This document shows positions 60,155 through 64,000 of a stretch of DNA of 64,000 bases, piece by piece. The position numbers and the translations under genes are program-made. This stretch comes from Haladaptatus litoreus (GTDB taxonomy: Archaea; Halobacteriota; Halobacteria; Halobacteriales; Haladaptataceae), in the NCBI RefSeq assembly GCF_900156425.1, contig NZ_FTNO01000001.1, forward strand, positions 1,054,001-1,118,000, in the 5' to 3' direction. Numbering within the stretch: the stretch's first letter is position 1; each line of letters begins with the position of its first letter. Below the pieces are notes generated by a model. It made no database searches, was not told where the DNA came from, and saw only the letters and a program-made list of their open reading frames with translations.

Positions 60155-61108
60155 ATGACGCAGTTCGGCTACACGCTGTCGAGCGAGGAACACCATCCAA
60201 ACGAACTGGTCGAGCATGCGGTTCGGGCTGAAGAGGTGGGGTTCGATTTCGCGTCGATTTCTGACCACTTCCATCCGTGGATTAGCCAACAGGGCCACAG
60301 TCCTTTCGTCTGGTCGACTCTGGGTGGTGTCGCCACTGCGACCGACGACCTGCCGGTAGGAGTTGGTGTCACGTGTCCAATCATGCGAATCCACCCGGCA
60401 ATCGTGGCGCAGGCCGCCGCGACTGCCGCCACGATGTTTGAGGGAAACTTCTTCCTCGGCGTCGGGACTGGTGAACGACTGAACGAACACATAACCGGTG
60501 AGCACTGGCCCGAACACAAGATTCGACTCGAAATGCTCGAAGAGGCGGTCGAAATTATACGAAAACTCTGGCAGGGCGGACAGCAGAGTTACTACGGCGA
60601 CCACTTCACTGTCGAAAACGCGCGTCTGTACACCTTACCCGAAGAACCACCGGACATCATCGTTTCGGCATACGGCCCTCGAACGGCGAAATCCGCCGCA
60701 AAAATTGGTGACGGATTCTGGAGCGTTGGGCCACAAGACGTGGTCGAGACGTTCGAAGAGGCCGGTGGCGAGGGGCCGAAGTACAGCCAGATGTCGATTT
60801 GCTACACCGAGGACGAAGAGGAGGCTATCGACACGGCGCTGGAAAACTGGCCGAACACGTCGCTTCCGGGAGAACTCGCCACAGAACTCTCCACACCGAC
60901 GCATTTCGAGCAGGCCACAGAGATGGTTACCAGAGAGGATATCGAGGAGGGAAGTATCGTCACCGACCCCGACCCGGAGACGCATCTCGACAACCTCCAA
61001 CAGTTCGTGGATGCAGGCTACGACCACGTGTACGTCCATCAAATCGGTCCGAATCAGGAGGCATTTTTTGACTTTTACGAAGAGGAGGTTCTGCCCGAGT
61101 TCGGGTGA
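60155..61108 (+). CDS. LLM-class F420-dependent oxidoreductase (TIGR03557-like)
   Basis: 317 residues. TIM-barrel luciferase-like family: FGYTLSSEEHHPNELVEHAVRAEEVGFDFASISDHFHPWI, VGVGVTCPIMRIHPAIVAQAAATAATMFEGNFFLGVGTGERLNEHITGEHWP, and the C-terminal FVDAGYDHVYVHQIGPNQEAFFDFY. The pattern is the F420-dependent subgroup (TIGR03557), which includes glucose-6-phosphate dehydrogenase relatives. Oxidises or reduces substrate with coenzyme F420, present in haloarchaea. Substrate unknown. Confidence 0.9.
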   Translation: MTQFGYTLSSEEHHPNELVEHAVRAEEVGFDFASISDHFHPWISQQGHSPFVWSTLGGVATATDDLPVGVGVTCPIMRIHPAIVAQAAATAATMFEGNFFLGVGTGERLNEHITGEHWPEHKIRLEMLEEAVEIIRKLWQGGQQSYYGDHFTVENARLYTLPEEPPDIIVSAYGPRTAKSAAKIGDGFWSVGPQDVVETFEEAGGEGPKYSQMSICYTEDEEEAIDTALENWPNTSLPGELATELSTPTHFEQATEMVTREDIEEGSIVTDPDPETHLDNLQQFVDAGYDHVYVHQIGPNQEAFFDFYEEEVLPEFG

Positions 61109-61203
61109 GCGACTGCAAGGAGCGAATGACGAGTGAGGGCGACGGGAAATCAAAGATTTCCTGCGCCGCGAAAGACTGCGCTTTCGCAGGCGTGTTTGGA
61201 GTC

Positions 61204-61223
61204 GTGACTTCTACGGTGGTCAC
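61204..61223. repeat. Third dispersed palindrome copy, downstream of the F420 enzyme
   Basis: GTGACTTCTACGGTGGTCAC differs from the 39089 copy at three of 20 positions and keeps both GTGAC/GTCAC ends. The 270-base gap around it also has a GGAAATC-AAA-GATTTCC hairpin (about 61146-61162) and a CGAAAG/CTTTCG pair (about 61168-61187). Confidence 0.45.
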
Positions 61224-61380
61224 TCCGTCAACGCCAGTCTCGGTAACCTGTCGAAGGCGTGGCTGACGCGCATTCGCGGTTGCTGTTGCAAATCAAAGAC
61301 CACCATCGGCATTCATTCACCTCCTCGGTCCTTCTCGCGCACTCGGAATCTATTTGGGCGCGCCGACAGTCGCTTCGGAC

Positions 61381-62025
61381 ATGTTCGTACTCGTCAACCT
61401 GAAGGCGTACCCCTGCGACCCAATCGAAATCGCGGAAGCCGTCCGCGACGTGAGCGACGCAAGCGGCGTGGACATCGCCGTCGCGCCCCAGACGGCCCAC
61501 CTCTCGCAAGTCGCGGAGACGGGCGTCGAAACGTGGGGGCAGCACGTCAGCCCCGTCGAACATGGAAGCCACACTGGAAGCACCCTCGCGGAGGCAGTCG
61601 CCGATGCGGGCGCGACCGGAACCATGCTGAACCACTCCGAAAACCGCCTCAAACTGGCGGACATCGACGCCGGACTGGAGGCCGCGGAGCGCACCGGACT
61701 CGGTACGACCGTCTGCGCGAACAATCCCGAACAGGTCGGGGCAGTCGCCGCACTCGGCCCGGACGCGGTCGCGGTCGAACCGCCGGAACTCATCGGAACA
61801 GGCACACCCGTCAGCAAGGCCGACCCTGACATCGTCACCGATGCCGTGGCCGCGGCGGAGGAAGTGGACGAGGACGTGAGCGTCTTCTGCGGCGCGGGAA
61901 TCAGCACGGGCGAAGACCTCGTTTCGGCGCGCGAATTGGGTGCTGAGGGCGTCCTACTGGCCAGCGGGGTCGCAAAAGCGGACGACCCAACCGCCGCGCT
62001 GGAAGACCTCGTTTCCCCGCTCTGA
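61381..62025 (+). CDS. tpiA: Triosephosphate isomerase
   Basis: 214 residues from ATG 61381, the short archaeal form. Active-site residues: Asn and Lys in VLVNLKAYP, His in [10 protein letters not shown], Glu in [11 protein letters not shown], and the phosphate loop [12 protein letters not shown]. Interconverts DHAP and glyceraldehyde-3-phosphate. An upstream in-frame start at 61354 is possible but adds no conserved residue. Confidence 0.95.
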   Translation: MFVLVNLKAYPCDPIEIAEAVRDVSDASGVDIAVAPQTAHLSQVAETGVETWGQHVSPVEHGSHTGSTLAEAVADAGATGTMLNHSENRLKLADIDAGLEAAERTGLGTTVCANNPEQVGAVAALGPDAVAVEPPELIGTGTPVSKADPDIVTDAVAAAEEVDEDVSVFCGAGISTGEDLVSARELGAEGVLLASGVAKADDPTAALEDLVSPL

Positions 62026-62041
62026 ACCGAGCGGTACTGAC

Positions 62042-62317
62042 CTATGCAGGTCGGATAACGAAGTGGTCTGCGTCCTGTTCGACCAGCACCGACCGTTCCC
62101 GCATTTTGACGATGTAGCCAGTCACAGTTCGGTCGAGTTCGTGCTCCGCATGGACCCGGACGAGATTGCCGATGACCTGCGCAGACGGCGGTTTTTGTGC
62201 CGCTCCGCAGTCGTAAATCGTGAGGAGTTCGTCTCCCTTTTCGGCCTCGTAGACGATGATGTGGGCATGTTGCGGGAGATGCCAGCGACCCTCTCCGACC
62301 TGCGCTAGCTTGTTCAT
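62042..62317 (-). CDS. Conserved haloarchaeal small protein
   Basis: 91 residues from ATG 62317. NKLAQVGEGRWHLPQHAHIIVYEAEKGDELLTIYDCG, QKPPSAQVIGNLVRVHAEHELDRTVTGYIVKM and RERSVLVEQDADHFVIRP are a pattern conserved in haloarchaea; a compact beta-rich fold is likely. The longer open frame to 62662 overlaps dinB antisense-wise and is not coding. It is 25 bases from dinB on the same strand, so probably co-transcribed. Function unknown. Confidence 0.75.
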   Translation of the reverse strand: MNKLAQVGEGRWHLPQHAHIIVYEAEKGDELLTIYDCGAAQKPPSAQVIGNLVRVHAEHELDRTVTGYIVKMRERSVLVEQDADHFVIRPA

Positions 62318-62342
62318 ATCGGGAGTATGGAGTCGATGGTAA

Positions 62343-63653
62343 TCAAAAGTCGGAAAGCGACACCTGACCGGAACGGGAGTTTTCAGTTCGGGGTTCTTCC
62401 GTTTCGGCGTTCGATTCCTTATCCTCGCTCTCTGTCGGTTCTCGCCCGCCGTCCGGTGATTTCTCTCTATTCCCTTCGGATTCGACGCTCTCCGGAGCGT
62501 CGAATCCGTCGAGACTGGTCTGGTCGATTTCGGTGAACTGGAGATTCGAGACGCGCACGCCGACTTTTCGAACTCGGTCGTCTGCGAACTCAGAAAGCAA
62601 ATCGAGCGCGACGGAGACGACCAGTTCCGGGTCGTCAACTGGGCCGGGAAGCGACCGCTCACGGGTGTGTACGTCGAATGGTGGCGTCACGACCTTCACA
62701 CCGATGGTTCGGTACATCGCGTTTCGGTCGCGGGCGCGCTCCGCCACGGCGGTTGCGAGGGTTTCGACGCGGGTGCGTTTCTCCTCGGAATCGCTCGTCG
62801 CGCCGGTAAACGCGGACTCGCGCGAGAGGCTTTTCGGTCGCCCCCGCGGCGTAACCTCCCGGTCGTCGTCGCCGCGCGCTCGCTGGTGGAGTTCGCGTCC
62901 GCGCTCGCCGAATCGGTCGGCGAGCGCTCGGGGGTCGGCATCGGCCAAGTCGCCAGCCGTCTCGATGCCCATTTCTCGAAGTTCTCGCGCCGTGACAGGG
63001 CCGACACCGTGAATCTCGGCCACGCCGAGCGGGGCGAGAAAGTCGCGGACGGTTCCCGGTTCCACGACGACCAACCCGTCCGGTTTGTCGTAGTCACTTG
63101 CGATTTTCGCGGTGCTCATGTTCGGCGCGACGCCGACGCTCGCCGGGACACCGACCTCGCGCTGGATTCGGTTTTTGACGTGCCGGGCGAACCCCTCCGC
63201 GACCTTCCACGCGGTTCGGTCGGTCACGTCGAGGTAGGCCTCGTCGATGCTCACCTCGCGCACGGTATCCGCGCAATCGTGGAGAATAGCCCGCACGTCC
63301 TCGCTGACGGATTTGTAAAAGTCGATGTCCACGGGACGGTAGTAGCCCGTCGCAGCCGAATCATCGCCAGCAGCTTCCACGACTCCTTTCCGCGGCAGTC
63401 GTTCGAGTGCCTTTCCGATGGCTTGTGCGCTCTCGACGCCGTGTTCTCGGGCTTCGTAGCTCGCGGTTGCGACCGCGCCGTGCGATTCCCCCGCCTCGTA
63501 TCCCATGCCGACGACGACTGGTTCGCCTTCGAGTTCGGGTTCGCGGAGGCGTTCGCAGGCCGCATAGAAGCAGTCCATATCGACGTGGAAGACGATTCGC
63601 TCCTCGCGCTCGTCGCCGACGCCGGGTAAGCGTGAACCGCCGCGGTTCGACAT
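62343..63653 (-). CDS. dinB: DNA polymerase IV (Y-family)
   Basis: 436 residues. Catalytic carboxylates in FHVDMDCFYAACE and EVSIDEAYLDVTD; the HhH region IHGVGPVTARELREMGIETAGDLADAD, and little-finger residues SLSRESAFTGATSDSEE. The last residues, GQVSLSDF, fit a PCNA-interacting peptide. A Glu/Ser-rich linker (about residues 378-428) separates it from the little finger. It copies damaged templates. Confidence 0.94.
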   Translation of the reverse strand: MSNRGGSRLPGVGDEREERIVFHVDMDCFYAACERLREPELEGEPVVVGMGYEAGESHGAVATASYEAREHGVESAQAIGKALERLPRKGVVEAAGDDSAATGYYRPVDIDFYKSVSEDVRAILHDCADTVREVSIDEAYLDVTDRTAWKVAEGFARHVKNRIQREVGVPASVGVAPNMSTAKIASDYDKPDGLVVVEPGTVRDFLAPLGVAEIHGVGPVTARELREMGIETAGDLADADPRALADRFGERGRELHQRARGDDDREVTPRGRPKSLSRESAFTGATSDSEEKRTRVETLATAVAERARDRNAMYRTIGVKVVTPPFDVHTRERSLPGPVDDPELVVSVALDLLSEFADDRVRKVGVRVSNLQFTEIDQTSLDGFDAPESVESEGNREKSPDGGREPTESEDKESNAETEEPRTENSRSGQVSLSDF

Positions 63654-63829
63654 CAGTTGTGCGTTCTCGCGCCAGTCGAATTAAACTGTGCAAACCGCGG
63701 TGGAAGTGTTCTGGTGAAATTCTGCGCGTGAGGATTTCGAAGGCCAAAAGCACTAAATACAGGTGCTTTGGGCGCTCTACAGCGTGTTCCGGCATATTTA
63801 TTGGGGGATGTGTGGTAGCGAAGTACGAG

Positions 63830-64000
63830 ATGGATGATTCCACCGAGCGTGAGTCGAGTATCGACGACCGGCCCAGTATTCGGGTCGTCAACGCTATCGC
63901 CGAACACGAAGGGACAACGCCCACGGAAATCAGACCAGTCCTCTACGATATTATCGACCCGGACGCGCTCGATTCTCTGTTTTCGGAGACGCAACTCGGG
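63830..64000 (+). CDS. HalOD1-type protein, N-terminal part
   Basis: 57 residues from ATG 63830 to the window edge, no stop yet. IRVVNAIAEHEGTTPTEIRP followed by VLYDIIDPDALDSLF is the start of the HalOD1 output domain found in many small haloarchaeal proteins and response-regulator-like proteins. A TATA-like ATTTATT (about 63795-63801) lies about 30 bases upstream. Confidence 0.72.
   Translation, partial: MDDSTERESSIDDRPSIRVVNAIAEHEGTTPTEIRPVLYDIIDPDALDSLFSETQLG

Noticed and set aside
1..64000. CRISPR array, insertion sequence, integrase or rRNA
   Set aside because: No regularly spaced repeats, transposase or integrase-like protein, or rRNA sequence was seen.

Overview
The window is a stretch of haloarchaeal chromosome. 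Evidence: acidic Asp/Glu-rich proteins, archaeal information-processing genes (L7Ae, S28e, L24e, TFB, NreA, MBF1, TmcA, an AK6-type kinase), A/T-rich promoter boxes about 25-35 bases upstream of start codons with few Shine-Dalgarno sites, twin-arginine lipoprotein signals, an initiator tRNA of the haloarchaeal type and a HalOD1-type protein at the right edge. The ppa-rosR-rnhA-tfb block matches the order known from Halobacterium. The genus cannot be fixed by reading; a Haladaptatus-like organism would fit. Most of the window is core chromosome. I saw no insertion sequence, CRISPR array, rRNA or origin.

Left part (1-16 kb): 5' part of tmcA, cytochrome oxidase subunit III, a GNAT enzyme, the rpl7ae-rps28e-rpl24e-ndk operon behind a structured leader, two membrane proteins of unknown role, a selenium-binding-protein/methanethiol-oxidase homologue followed by a [2Fe-2S] ferredoxin, an exported penicillin-acylase-family hydrolase, two methyltransferases, tRNA-Gly(UCC) and an orphan archaeal type IV pilus ATPase/membrane-platform pair without adjacent pilins.

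Middle (16-28 kb): a nucleoside uptake and salvage locus. A phosphohexomutase-family enzyme, a BMP-type lipoprotein with its ABC ATPase and two permeases, cytidine deaminase and uridine phosphorylase lie in one direction. Together they can import nucleosides, deaminate cytidine, phosphorolyse uridine and possibly isomerise the sugar phosphate. A DUF2298 membrane protein, initiator tRNA-Met and a DJ-1/PfpI protein follow.

28-42 kb: a complete peptide-type ABC transporter (substrate-binding protein, two permeases, two ATPases) followed by three small membrane genes. These converge on a five-gene operon in which a purine phosphoribosyltransferase leads four small proteins of unknown function. 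Next is an accessory patch with A/T-rich stretches: a four-repeat HNH (homing-endonuclease-like) gene with a palindrome at its promoter and a type IV pilin gene broken by a frameshift. Flanking intergenic DNA carries a dispersed short palindrome.

42-64 kb: coaBC, an ABC exporter, a SugE/Gdx-type SMR exporter, a thioredoxin-reductase-like flavoprotein without the redox cysteines, a one-finger zinc protein, an EamA transporter, an alkaline-phosphatase-superfamily enzyme, a membrane-anchored DHH-like protein, ppa, rosR, rnhA, tfb, nreA, mbf1, a CDP-alcohol phosphatidyltransferase, an AK6-like kinase, hisC, a very unusual Gln/Arg/Gly-rich low-complexity protein, an F420-type oxidoreductase, tpiA, dinB and a partial HalOD1 gene.

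Most promising for novelty: the Gln/Arg/Gly-rich protein with RYG repeats (59428-60060), the phosphoribosyltransferase/small-membrane-protein operon (36978-38942), the HNH gene beside a frameshifted pilin, and the structured leader of the L7Ae operon.
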